Below, piece after piece: positions 1 to 7,707 of a stretch of DNA of 64,000 bases. The notes under the pieces were generated by a model that had not been told where the DNA came from, searched no databases, and saw nothing but the letters and a program-made list of their open reading frames with translations. Positions within the stretch are counted from its first letter, which is position 1; the number at the start of each line of letters is the position of its first letter. The position numbers and the translations under genes are program-made. The stretch is taken from NCBI RefSeq assembly GCF_900240275.1, contig NZ_LT964761.1:152004-216003 (forward strand). Direction: 5' to 3'. Origin of the DNA: [Lactobacillus] timonensis (GTDB lineage Bacteria; Bacillota; Bacilli; Lactobacillales; Lactobacillaceae).

Positions 1-1419
1 GGGATTTTTTCGTACAAAAAGGGAGCCATCACTGACTCCCTTCAGGAAAAATCTACGACCAAATAGCTTCTATCGAAAGGATGATTCAGGATGACTCCTA
101 ATAATGATTCTATCTGTTTTGCACTAGGAATGAAAGACTCCAATCTTATTTTGATGGATTATTTCTATGCCTTTATTAATTTGGCTAAGGGCACTCGCAA
201 AAAGCTTCATCCCGATATTCGTAAATGTCGAATCTACGAATTTAAACTTCGCAATCAGCTAATCACTTGCCCCAACTGTCATCACCGCCGCCTGGTAAAG
301 TTTGGGTATTCTACGGTACAAACTGTTTTTACCACCGATGACGCCAGTCATCCGGTGTTTCTACGAATCCATAAGCAGCGCCTGCGTTGTAAAGATTGTC
401 GACGAATTTTTATGGCTCAATCGAATGTGGTCCGTAAATACTGCCATATCGCTAATAAGGTCACCATGAGTTTTCAAGACGATCGCTCGCTAGAAAGTAT
501 TGCCCGTGACAATACGATCTCTCCAAGCACGGTCCTGCGTTATTTAGACGCAAGTCGCTCCATCGCTCCCTTATACCAACGCCAGTTGCCTACTAACCTC
601 GCGATGGACGAATTTCGCGGTGTTCATCGTCAACTGCACTTTATCTGTATTGACAACGATCACCATCGCATTCAAACGATCCTGCCGGATCGCTTTAAGC
701 GGACGATTGAGAACTATTTTCTAAGCTTCACTCCTGCGGAAAGATCCCGGGTAAAGACCATTTCAGTGGACTTAAACAGTTACTACCAAGACATCGCTCG
801 TCGCTTGTTTCCCCACGCCGAAATTATCATCGATCGTTTTCATATTATTGCCATGATGACTCGTGCTTTCAATCAGTATCGGGCCCAAGCCATGAAACAA
901 TTCCCGAAAACCAGTCGCCAGTACCGACTGTTAAAGTTTAGCTGGCAACTCTATCTCAAATCTGCGACGAATCTTTCTTACGAGCATGAATATTATGATC
1001 GTCACCTTCGTCAGAAGGTTACCAGTGGTGAACGCGTGGATTTAGGTTTGGCTATTAATGATCGCTTACGAGCCGACTATCAGTTTCTCCAAAATGTTAT
1101 GCAAAACCTCAAACAACGTAATCTCGATCAACTGACCGAAAGTCTCTATCCGGGCACCGAGCTTAGTCCGCAAATGACCGCTGTTTTACACACCCTCAGA
1201 CATAATCTCATGTACGTCCTTAACGCCTCACTATTTGACTACAGTAACGGGACTATTGAGGGGATCAACCGGATGATTAAACAAATTCAACGCACCGCCT
1301 TTGGTTTCAGAAATTACAATCACTTGGTATATCGCATTCATTTCCGCCAAATGGCACAAAAAAAGAATCAAGCCGCTTAAGCTTGATTCTTACCTGTCAA
1401 CAGGATTTGACAAAGAGCC
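1..1419 (+). mobile_element. ISL3-family insertion sequence, left end outside window
   Basis: One ISL3-type transposase gene fills the element. A right-end-like motif TTGACAAAGAGCC lies at 1407-1419. Its inverted partner is not seen in bases 1-90, so the left terminus probably lies before the window. A small hairpin (AAGGGAG...CTCCCTT, about 19-43) precedes the gene. A perfect 11-bp hairpin (1363-1373 with 1381-1391) spans the stop codon. Such structures commonly insulate IS transposases from outside transcription. A second copy of the end motif at 1522-1534 leaves the right boundary uncertain. Confidence 0.75.
91..1380 (+). CDS. ISL3-family transposase
   Basis: A 429-residue DDE transposase of the ISL3 family, full length for the family (about 400-440 aa). 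The N-terminal third carries a Cys-rich zinc-binding region (CPNC near residue 60, CKDC near residue 101) followed by a helix-turn-helix (SLESIARDNTISPSTVLRYLD). The catalytic core shows the ISL3 signature ISVDLNSYYQDIARRLFPHAEIIIDRFH split around residues 230-255, and the C-terminal Glu block NGTIEGINRMIK. The ATG is preceded by AAAGG with a spacing of about 11 nt. The stop codon lies in the loop of a hairpin. No frameshift or internal stop is seen, so it may be active. Confidence 0.9.
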   Translation: MTPNNDSICFALGMKDSNLILMDYFYAFINLAKGTRKKLHPDIRKCRIYEFKLRNQLITCPNCHHRRLVKFGYSTVQTVFTTDDASHPVFLRIHKQRLRCKDCRRIFMAQSNVVRKYCHIANKVTMSFQDDRSLESIARDNTISPSTVLRYLDASRSIAPLYQRQLPTNLAMDEFRGVHRQLHFICIDNDHHRIQTILPDRFKRTIENYFLSFTPAERSRVKTISVDLNSYYQDIARRLFPHAEIIIDRFHIIAMMTRAFNQYRAQAMKQFPKTSRQYRLLKFSWQLYLKSATNLSYEHEYYDRHLRQKVTSGERVDLGLAINDRLRADYQFLQNVMQNLKQRNLDQLTESLYPGTELSPQMTAVLHTLRHNLMYVLNASLFDYSNGTIEGINRMIKQIQRTAFGFRNYNHLVYRIHFRQMAQKKNQAA

Positions 1420-1467
1420 TAAAAAATTCGCACATCATGGTTCAGGCACCCATAATCACAAGAAAAA

Positions 1468-1500
1468 CCAGCCCAAGCAAACTAGTTGCTTGAACTGGTC
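1468..1500 (-). terminator. Terminator-like hairpin (minus strand)
   Basis: On the minus strand ACCAG/CTGGT and AAGCAA/TTGCTT arms form an interrupted stem followed by TTTTTCTT. It lies between the two ISL3 end motifs and may be a second terminator behind tRNA-Leu or part of an old IS end. Confidence 0.4.
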
Positions 1501-1552
1501 AAAATTAGCTATCAGTACCGATTGACAAAGAGCCGCATTATTTAAAAACAAC

Positions 1553-1582
1553 AAAAAAGAGGAAATCTTCTCAGATTTCCTC
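1553..1582 (-). terminator. Terminator of tRNA-Leu(CAG)
   Basis: A 9-bp stem GAGGAAATC/GATTTCCTC with loop TTCTCA is followed on the minus strand by a run of T. It begins 5 nt after the tRNA. Nearly the same hairpin ends the other tRNA-Leu at 38841-38868. Confidence 0.85.
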
Positions 1583-1587
1583 GCTAA

Positions 1588-1671
1588 TGCCCCAAACAGG
1601 ATTCGAACCTGTACATGGTTACCCATACAACGACCTGAACGTTGCGCGTCTGCCAGTTCCGCCACTGGGGC
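1588..1671 (-). tRNA. tRNA-Leu(CAG)
   Basis: An 84-nt class II tRNA on the minus strand. Acceptor GCCCCAG pairs with TTGGGGC and the discriminator is A. The anticodon loop TTCAGGT gives CAG. There is a long variable arm, a T-loop TTCGAAT, and no encoded CCA. It reads CUG, the codon that appears to be the specifier of the leuS T-box at 17182-17420. Confidence 0.93.
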
Positions 1672-1845
1672 ATTTCTTCAATTAGTTGTCATTGGCTTCC
1701 CTCAAACAACGATATTTAATATACCCGATATCCCTTTTTCTTGCAAGACCTTTTAGCAAATTTTTTGAATTTATTTTTTAAAGCCGGCTATAACACTGTA
1801 GAATCAAGATTATCACTGCTAAAAAAGTTTCAGTCAAATTTTTCC

Positions 1846-1873
1846 TTGACAATCATTAAAAACCCATTAGAAT
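1846..1873 (+). promoter_or_regulatory. Promoter of the brnQ T-box transcript
   Basis: TTGACA at 1846-1851 and TAGAAT at 1868-1873, spacing 16 nt, directly upstream of the T-box leader. Confidence 0.7.
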
Positions 1874-1879
1874 ATTAAC

Positions 1880-2160
1880 CAACAATTTAATTAATCGATC
1901 TCAATGAGAAAGAAAAGTAACCACTCAGCTTGGCTCCAGCGAGTCCCGTTTGGTGCAAGGGGATAGTTCAGCTGCCTGGTGAAAATCACTTTCGAGTCTC
2001 GGTCTTAACTACCAATAAGACCTAGTGGTTACACCCATTACCGTGTCAGCATATCGCCAAGTGGCCGTATGTGAAGGCAGTGTCTAACACTGTAATAAAA
2101 GGGTGGTACCACGCTCAGGCGTCCCTTAATCAGCTTCCGCTGGTTAAGGGACTTTTTTAT
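1880..2160 (+). promoter_or_regulatory. T-box leader of brnQ
   Basis: The T-box core GGGTGGTACCACG sits at 2101-2113. A terminator with a 14-bp arm starting GTCCCTTAA follows at 2121-2158 and ends in a T run. A stem I-like region starts near 1905 (GAGAAAGAAAAGTAA). The acceptor-binding base after TGG is T, which pairs with a tRNA carrying A73. The downstream gene suggests Leu, Ile or Val. I could not fix the specifier codon; CTC near 2000 is only one candidate. Confidence 0.9.
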
Positions 2161-2202
2161 TGGGGTCGAGCAAATTGGAATTATTGATTGGAGGAATTAT
2201 TC

Positions 2203-3579
2203 ATGCAAGATCTCAGCAAACGATCGCTTACCTGGCGAGATTATCTGGTAGTCGCCTCTCTACTCTTCGGCCTCTTCTTTGGTGCCGGAAACCTAATTTT
2301 CCCGTTGCACTTAGGCCAACTCGCGGGAGCAAACTGGGGAACTGCCGCATTAGGTTTCTTGGTTACCGGTGTTTTACTTCCGCTCTTTTCAGTCCTGGCT
2401 GTTGCCATCACCCGGGCCAACGGGGTTTATGACATTGGTCGACCACTGGGAACCGCCTTTGCTTTAACATTCATGGTCCTCATCCACGCGACAATCGGTC
2501 CACTTTTTGGGACACCAAGAACAGCCACCGTTTCCTTTACTGTCGGGGTTGCACCCTTCTTACCAAATGGCGTTCAGCACTGGGCCTTGTTTGGCTTTTC
2601 CGCCCTTTTCTTTGCAGCAGCCTTCGCCTTTTCATACCGCGAAAACGACATCCTCGCTAACGTTGGGAAAGTCCTTAATCCCGTCTTCTTAGCACTGTTA
2701 TTTCTTGTCTTTGTTGTCGCTTTTGCCAAGCCCCTTGGCAACCCAATGACTGCCCCGGTTACTAAGACCTACCTCAGCGCACCATTAACTAATGGTTTTC
2801 TGGAAGGATACAACACGATGGACGCCCTCGCTGGCCTGGCTTTCGGGGTGACTGTCGTTACCGCAGTTCGCTCAATGGGCCAACGCAGTGCATCAGCGGT
2901 GTCACGCGTAGTTGCCAAGTCCGGTGTTCTCGCCGTCGGGGCCATCGGCGTAATCTACCTCCTGCTAATCCTAATGGGTGCTATGTCCCTGGGACGTTTC
3001 AAAGTTTCTGCCGATGGTGGGGTTACCTTCAACCAGTTAGTGAATGCATATGCTGGTGTTTTTGGTCAGGTTGTTCTGGCCTTTCTAATCACCGTCACTT
3101 GTTTAACGACTGCTGTTGGTTTGGTGGCCGCCTTTGCCCAGGACTTCCATAAACACTTCCCAAGTGTTTCTTATCACACTTGGTTAGCCCTTTCCTGCTT
3201 GGCATCATTTTTGACCGCTAACTTCGGCTTGGATCAGATCATCGCCTGGTCGACGCCAATGCTGATGTTCCTTTACCCCTTGTCAATGGTCCTTATCGTT
3301 TTGTCAGTTGCATCACCGCTTTTCCACCGTGACGGGGTTGTTTATTTCTTCGTCGTGCTCTTCACGGTCTTCCCAGCCCTGGGTGACATGGTAGTAGCTT
3401 TCCCAAGCGTAGTCAGTGCCAGTCACTTTGGTAAAATGGTTGCTGAATGGCGCGCCATGCTACCACTAGCTTCCATGGATCTCTCATGGGTGGTACCAGC
3501 ACTCGTCGGGCTAGTTCTCGGCTTAGCCGTTCACTTTGTTCTTGCCAAAAATAACCGGACCGCAACAGAGTTGGACTAA
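2203..3579 (+). CDS. brnQ: Branched-chain amino acid transporter BrnQ
   Basis: A 458-residue polytopic membrane protein of the LIVCS family, which imports Leu, Ile and Val with a cation. The N-terminal motif LLFGLFFGAGNLIFPLHLG is the family hallmark, and roughly 12 hydrophobic segments follow. Length is normal for BrnQ. The ATG at 2203 is chosen over an in-frame TTG at 2188 because GGAGG at 2190-2194 lies 8 nt before it. The upstream T-box makes expression respond to an uncharged tRNA, which fits a branched-chain amino acid importer. Confidence 0.93.
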   Translation: MQDLSKRSLTWRDYLVVASLLFGLFFGAGNLIFPLHLGQLAGANWGTAALGFLVTGVLLPLFSVLAVAITRANGVYDIGRPLGTAFALTFMVLIHATIGPLFGTPRTATVSFTVGVAPFLPNGVQHWALFGFSALFFAAAFAFSYRENDILANVGKVLNPVFLALLFLVFVVAFAKPLGNPMTAPVTKTYLSAPLTNGFLEGYNTMDALAGLAFGVTVVTAVRSMGQRSASAVSRVVAKSGVLAVGAIGVIYLLLILMGAMSLGRFKVSADGGVTFNQLVNAYAGVFGQVVLAFLITVTCLTTAVGLVAAFAQDFHKHFPSVSYHTWLALSCLASFLTANFGLDQIIAWSTPMLMFLYPLSMVLIVLSVASPLFHRDGVVYFFVVLFTVFPALGDMVVAFPSVVSASHFGKMVAEWRAMLPLASMDLSWVVPALVGLVLGLAVHFVLAKNNRTATELD

Positions 3580-3634
3580 GCAAATAGATAACCGAAGCAC
3601 CCTTCACGTTATATAATTAACGAAGGAGGGTGTT

Positions 3635-3901
3635 ATGATGAATCGTACATTTATGCTTGGCTATTTTCAGGGCGTCATTGAGACAGCACCAGCAGCTCTT
3701 TCAGCGGCAAAAACTACTGAACTAGCCGTCGCCATGACTGTCCAACACCTGTACCACGCGCATACTGATTCTGTCAGCATCCACGATTTCTTAATCAACG
3801 ATGCCCACGTCGATCCGCAAACAGTGGCCAAGTACATTAGTCTTTCTGCTGACGAACTCGAGACTGCCCAGGCACGTATCTTAGCCATTGCTCAGCAGTA
3901 A
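3635..3901 (+). CDS. Small hypothetical protein, 88 aa
   Basis: A short, probably cytoplasmic, largely helical protein with no membrane segment or metal motif. I do not recognise the family. A strong ribosome site AAGGAGG (3623-3629) precedes two consecutive ATG codons at 3635 and 3638; the second has the better spacing (8 nt). A terminator follows at 3909. It lies 56 nt after brnQ and may be in the same transcript. Ala- and His-rich codon use resembles the neighbours, so it is likely a real resident gene. Confidence 0.7.
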   Translation: MMNRTFMLGYFQGVIETAPAALSAAKTTELAVAMTVQHLYHAHTDSVSIHDFLINDAHVDPQTVAKYISLSADELETAQARILAIAQQ

Positions 3902-3908
3902 CGTCAAA

Positions 3909-3945
3909 AGCACAGCAGGGTAAATTACCCTGCTGCGCTTTTTTA
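3909..3945 (+). terminator. Terminator after the 88-aa gene
   Basis: Stem GCACAGCAGGGTAA with ATTACCCTGCTGCGC followed by TTTTTT. Confidence 0.85.
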
Positions 3946-3950
3946 TGTCT

Positions 3951-4796
3951 TTAATTATCAGGCCCCAGGTATGAACTCTTTACCCCAAACCACTTTTCAT
4001 TAATCTTAGACAATTGTCCATTATGTTGAAGGCGTCCTAAGCCAGCATTCACTTTCCGACGAAGGGTTTTATCACCTTTCCGCATCCCAACAGCAAATAG
4101 ATCGGCCGGCATTTGTGGGTTGGCGTAAATGGAATATTCGTCTGGTTTAGCCATGTGCTTGATGTAATATTCCGCGTACACCTTATCCATTAAAATACCT
4201 TGAATTCGGCCGGCGTTAAGGTCGATAAACGCATCGGGATAAGTATCGTAGAGAACCGGCTTTTTCTTAGCAATCTTATCCAATAACAAGTGGGGCTTAT
4301 CTTCCAACGCCTGTTGGCCAGTGGAACCACTCTGGGTCCCCAGTGTTTTTCCCTTCATGTCATTAAAATTCTTGATGCCAGCCTTTTTCTTCGTCACCAA
4401 TACTTGTGCGTTTTTCAAGTATACCCTGCTAAAAGCCACCTTTTTCGCACGTTGAGGAGTCACCGAATAACCGTTCCAGAGCAAGTCGATCGTCCCGTTT
4501 TTTAGTTCTGTTTCCTTCATCGACCAGTCAATGGTCTGAAATTCGGCCTTAATCCCATACTGCTTAAAGACGGCCCGCGCTAGGTCGACGTCATAGCCAA
4601 CCAATTGGCCATTCTTTTTGCGGAATCCCATTGGCACAAAACTGTCATCGAGACCGATAATTACCTTGTGACGGCGCTCAATCCTCTGCCAGGTATCCTG
4701 GTGGTTGGCCCGCTGAGTTTCATTAGTACAACCGCTGAGCAAGAAGAACGGCACCAGCAACAAAAATAAAACGTATTTTAGCTCTTTTCTCCTCAT
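3951..4796 (-). CDS. Amino acid ABC transporter substrate-binding lipoprotein (predicted His)
   Basis: A 281-residue family 3 periplasmic-type binding protein. The start at 4796 puts MRRKELKYV in front of a hydrophobic stretch and the lipobox LLSGC, so it is an exported lipoprotein. AAAGGGGGCC precedes this ATG. Typical motifs are GLDDSFVPMGF, LVGYDVDLARAVF and the WFG C-terminal block. It is the third gene of a permease, ATPase and binding-protein operon read from the minus strand. Substrate is inferred from the leader: its T-box specifier reads CAC, so histidine is likely. The family alone would only say polar amino acid. It resembles the hisXYZ-type transporters predicted in other Lactobacillales. 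Confidence 0.85.
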   Translation of the reverse strand: MRRKELKYVLFLLLVPFFLLSGCTNETQRANHQDTWQRIERRHKVIIGLDDSFVPMGFRKKNGQLVGYDVDLARAVFKQYGIKAEFQTIDWSMKETELKNGTIDLLWNGYSVTPQRAKKVAFSRVYLKNAQVLVTKKKAGIKNFNDMKGKTLGTQSGSTGQQALEDKPHLLLDKIAKKKPVLYDTYPDAFIDLNAGRIQGILMDKVYAEYYIKHMAKPDEYSIYANPQMPADLFAVGMRKGDKTLRRKVNAGLGRLQHNGQLSKINEKWFGVKSSYLGPDN

Positions 4797-4815
4797 AAAT
4801 CGGCCCCCTTTCATT

Positions 4816-5457
4816 CTAGTCTTGACCGTCGTTAATTGCTTCAACCTGCAAGAGTTGATCGGCCACCTTTTGTGCAAATTCCATATCGTGAGTAATAATC
4901 AGCTGGGTAGTACCACCCTGTTTAAGCTTCAAAATCAACTTGGCAACTTCATCACGCAGGTTGGGGTCTAGTGCTGAGGTTGGTTCGTCATAGCAAAGGA
5001 TCTGGGGTTTCATTGCTAAAGCACGGGCAATTGCTACCCGTTGTTTTTGCCCACCCGATAGTTGCCAGGGATACTGGTCCTTAACCTGACCCAGTCCTAG
5101 TTCTTGCTCCAGCTTTCCTGCTTTTTGGTCAGCTTCGGCAACTGAGAGTTTCTGCACCAATCGCGGCGCCAACGTAATGTTTTCGTTGACCGACAAGTTA
5201 GGAAACAGGTTAAAGTCTTGAAAAACGACCCCAAAGATTCGTTCTCCATCCGTTTGGGGATCGAAGGACTGATCATTAAGTTTAAATTCGCCGCTATCTG
5301 CTGCCTCCAGCCCCGTAATGCACCGCAGTAAGGTAGTTTTACCAGCGCCTGACGGTCCAACGATGCACAATACATCGCCGTCGTTAACCGTTAAGCTGAC
5401 ATTATCGAGAATTTGACGACCGTTGAAGGCCTTATTTAGGTTTCTGACAGTTAACAT
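4816..5457 (-). CDS. Amino acid ABC transporter ATP-binding protein (predicted His)
   Basis: A 213-residue ABC ATPase of the GlnQ/HisP type. Walker A is GPSGAGKTT near residue 33, the signature is [15 protein letters not shown] near residue 128, and Walker B is ILCYDEPTSALD. The length is slightly short for GlnQ (about 240). The ATG at 5457 follows AAGGGGGAATCGAA. The stop lies 19 nt before the binding-protein gene, so translation may be coupled. It energises the membrane protein at 5470-6117. Confidence 0.9.
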   Translation of the reverse strand: MLTVRNLNKAFNGRQILDNVSLTVNDGDVLCIVGPSGAGKTTLLRCITGLEAADSGEFKLNDQSFDPQTDGERIFGVVFQDFNLFPNLSVNENITLAPRLVQKLSVAEADQKAGKLEQELGLGQVKDQYPWQLSGGQKQRVAIARALAMKPQILCYDEPTSALDPNLRDEVAKLILKLKQGGTTQLIITHDMEFAQKVADQLLQVEAINDGQD

Positions 5458-5469
5458 TTCGATTCCCCC

Positions 5470-6117
5470 TTACTTGAAGTAGGCATAACGCTTTTCAACC
5501 CGGTTTAATCCCCAGGTACAAATAGCGATCATTAACAGGTACATCAACGCAACTACCAGCAATGGCACCAGCGTTACGTCCCGCGCCGTCGCAACGTTTC
5601 CCGCACGGAGCAGGTCGCCTAAACCAATGACATAAACCAGTGATGAATCCTTAACCAGGTTAATCACTTCGTTCCCGATGGATGGGATAACAATTTTGAC
5701 CACTTGAGGAATGACAATCTTGCGAATGGTTTGTCCGTAGCTTAGCCCCAGCAGTCGGGCAGCTTCGTATTGTCCATCATCAATTGATTGAAACCCGCCG
5801 CGAAAAATTTCCGCGAAGTAGGCAGCGTAGTTAAAGATAAAGGCAAATACTGCGGCGTGGTAACGCTGAAAAACGATCCCCCAGATTGGCAGTCCATAAA
5901 AGACAAATATCAACTGCAGTAGCAGTGGGGTACCCCGCATTAACCAAACATAAACGTTTAGTATCCAGCGAAGCGGTGCAAAACGAGAATTCAACCCCAG
6001 GCTAACTAGGATCCCCAACGGTAGTGAACCCAATAATGTCCAAAAGAACAATGATAAGGTGACCCCGCAGCCACTGAAAATCGACGGTAAAATTTCGCTT
6101 ATGTAGTGTAATGACAT
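5470..6117 (-). CDS. Amino acid ABC transporter permease (predicted His)
   Basis: A 215-residue HisM/GlnP-type inner-membrane subunit with about five hydrophobic helices. The EAA loop reads YEAARLLGLSYGQTIRKIVIPQ near residue 130. The ATG at 6117 is chosen over an upstream in-frame start because AAGGGGAGG lies about 9 nt before it, and the upstream extension would run into the T-box terminator. First gene of the operon; the ATPase gene follows after 12 nt. Regulation is by the T-box at 6140-6515. Confidence 0.88.
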   Translation of the reverse strand: MSLHYISEILPSIFSGCGVTLSLFFWTLLGSLPLGILVSLGLNSRFAPLRWILNVYVWLMRGTPLLLQLIFVFYGLPIWGIVFQRYHAAVFAFIFNYAAYFAEIFRGGFQSIDDGQYEAARLLGLSYGQTIRKIVIPQVVKIVIPSIGNEVINLVKDSSLVYVIGLGDLLRAGNVATARDVTLVPLLVVALMYLLMIAICTWGLNRVEKRYAYFK

Positions 6118-6139
6118 TGTTAAAGACCTCCCCTTAATT

Positions 6140-6515
6140 AAAAACAAAGTCCCCCATGGCTTTAACACCATGGAGGACGACTAGTCGCGGTTCCACCTCA
6201 CATTTGTGGACAGCTCACACTGAACACCTCAACAAGTTCACTCCTGAAAAAGAAAAACCTCGTACCACTTCTGGTACGAGGGCGATTCCGCGGTTCCACC
6301 TCATCTTGCTGCTTTCTCGCAAAAGCAGCCTTAGCAAGTTCAAAAGTAAACTCTGCGCTATAACGGGCAGCCACCGTAATTTCTTACTGTTTTCAGAAAC
6401 TCAACTCGCAGATGTGATTCACGGTCAGTTTGCTGTCCCCTTGCATCAACCGGCGACTTTCTGGTAACAACTTTTCCGCTACTAGTCTGTTCTTTGCTTT
6501 TTAATGTTGTTTTAA
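6140..6515 (-). promoter_or_regulatory. His-type T-box leader with two antiterminator/terminator modules
   Basis: Read on the minus strand, one stem I region (about 6510-6330) contains AGTA and the 3' side GTGAATCACATCTG. CAC at 6416-6414 sits where the specifier should be, followed by A and the base helix TCTG that pairs with CAGA. A first T-box core GAGGTGGAACCGCGG (6303-6289) is followed by terminator CCTCGTACC/GGTACGAGG (6281-6258) and a T run. A second core GAGGTGGAACCGCG (6199-6186) is followed by terminator arms around CCATGG (6179-6150) and a T-rich tail. Only about 58 nt separate the modules, too short for a second stem I. Confidence 0.85.
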
Positions 6516-6542
6516 TAATACACTCATTTTATCTCTTGTCAA
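6515..6542 (-). promoter_or_regulatory. Promoter of the His-type T-box operon
   Basis: TTGACA (6542-6537), 16-nt spacer, TATTAT (6520-6515) on the minus strand. Confidence 0.75.
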
Positions 6543-6555
6543 CACTAAAACCAAA

Positions 6556-6830
6556 AAAGCCCGCCCCCGGACGGGACGAGCCACTTTGGGAAGGAATCTA
6601 TTTGCATCTTTGCGCTGAAGCATGTGTGTCGATAAGTATTGGTATCTTTTCTTTTGATTCAATCTTCCGCAAAGCTGCTAATTTTAAGCACTGGTGCACG
6701 CTGATGACTTTATGATTTGTCTTTATAGTTACTGTTTCTAGTCATACTTACGCTGCTGCTAGCCTACTAATTTTCAACTGCCAGGCGTCCACAGAAAGCT
6801 ACTCTCGTACTTTCTAATCTATCCTTCCGC
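6556..6830 (-). ncRNA. Candidate structured RNA of about 275 nt, unassigned
   Basis: A promoter (6837-6865) and an intrinsic terminator (stem CCCGTC/GGCGGG followed by TTTTTT, 6553-6578) bracket a stretch without a credible ORF. The ends close on each other: GGAAGGA (6828-6822) pairs with TCCTTCC (6595-6589). Inside are a hairpin AGAAAG-TAC-GAGA-GTA-G-CTTTCT, arms ATGACT/AGTCAT, and CTTTGCG...CGCAAAG. I compared it from memory with T-box, SAM, TPP, FMN, lysine, cobalamin, 6S, SRP, RNase P and tmRNA signatures and found no match. It could be a trans-acting RNA or a remnant leader. Confidence 0.55.
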
Positions 6831-6836
6831 ATCTTT

Positions 6837-6865
6837 AATATACCATTTTTTGTAAGCGGTTGCAA
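6837..6865 (-). promoter_or_regulatory. Promoter with overlapping cre site for the candidate RNA
   Basis: TTGCAA (6865-6860), 17-nt spacer, TATATT (6842-6837). TGTAAGCGGTTGCA at 6851-6864 matches the CcpA cre consensus and overlaps the -35 box, a position that would repress. Confidence 0.65.
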
Positions 6866-6904
6866 TAAAAAGAACAGACTTAATGTTTTCTTAAAAACTA
6901 ACCA

Positions 6905-6932
6905 AAAAACGCCCGCTCTACTAGCGAAGCGT
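6905..6932 (-). terminator. Terminator after the CPBP protease gene
   Basis: Minus strand CGCTTCGCT/AGAGCGGGCG forms an imperfect stem followed by TTTTTT. Confidence 0.55.
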
Positions 6933-6949
6933 TAGTCAAATTCGGCTCA

Positions 6950-7663
6950 TCAATGGATACCGTTAAGGAGCACCATCATCGCAATGAGGTTATTTAGTGC
7001 GTGAAGCAGCATCGAGTTTTTGATGTCGCCACTCTTCACGTAAACAACTGCCAATACCATCCCCAGGTAAACGTAGATGAAAAAACTAACGGGGTTAGTG
7101 CTGGCATGTTCACTGCCGAATACTAATCCAGATAAAATAACCTGCCAAACTACTGAATTATCCTTAAAGAATAGGTTCATCAACGCACCACGAAAGATTA
7201 ACTCCTCCGCAATCGGTGTCAGAATCACCGCGGTCAGCCCCATCGTAATCACAGTCACCGGGTTATTCCCCATGAGCTGCGCAATATTATTATTGTTAGC
7301 CGTTGACGTCTCATGGTAAAGCAGGTAATTCAACCGTGATAAAAAGCCTTCACCGATGAGAATTGCAACGTAGCCCCCGATCACCCATTTCAATCGTTTT
7401 CCAAAACCCTGAGGGCGGTGCAAATGTCGATCATAGGTCCGGTACACTTTCAAGGCAAGCAAGATAATCAAGACAAAGGCCACAAGGTAAACACTTAAAA
7501 TTGACCAGGTCAACCTATCAAAATGTCGATGATTATGTAACGCCAACAAAATTGTCGGTGGAAGTTGGATGACCAACCCGAGGCCAACCATTATTAAAAC
7601 CCGCTTCCAAAGGCTAGTTGACGGCCGCTGGTGCACCAGCCATCGATTGTTTTCCATTGTCAT
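6950..7663 (-). CDS. CPBP (CAAX/bacteriocin-processing) family membrane protease
   Basis: A 237-residue membrane protein with about six hydrophobic segments. It carries the CPBP motifs EELIFRGALMN (the paired Glu and Arg of motif 1, near residue 155) and GSEHAS (His of motif 2), the predicted glutamic-type intramembrane active site. In lactobacilli such genes either serve bacteriocin self-immunity or have no known role. No bacteriocin gene lies nearby, so a housekeeping or unknown role is more likely here. Start codons GTG (7666), ATG (7663) and ATG (7657) are all possible and the ribosome site is weak. Confidence 0.8.
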   Translation of the reverse strand: MTMENNRWLVHQRPSTSLWKRVLIMVGLGLVIQLPPTILLALHNHRHFDRLTWSILSVYLVAFVLIILLALKVYRTYDRHLHRPQGFGKRLKWVIGGYVAILIGEGFLSRLNYLLYHETSTANNNNIAQLMGNNPVTVITMGLTAVILTPIAEELIFRGALMNLFFKDNSVVWQVILSGLVFGSEHASTNPVSFFIYVYLGMVLAVVYVKSGDIKNSMLLHALNNLIAMMVLLNGIH

Positions 7664-7707
7664 CACCCGTCCGTTATTGATGTGCCCATCTTAACGGACA
7701 GTCGCAA

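Noticed and set aside
6589..6828. Lysine riboswitch or second T-box in the candidate RNA
   Set aside because: GATAGA and GAGAGTA recall lysine-box pieces, but the conserved junction and 3' closing sequence are absent; no GGTGGNAC core for a T-box.
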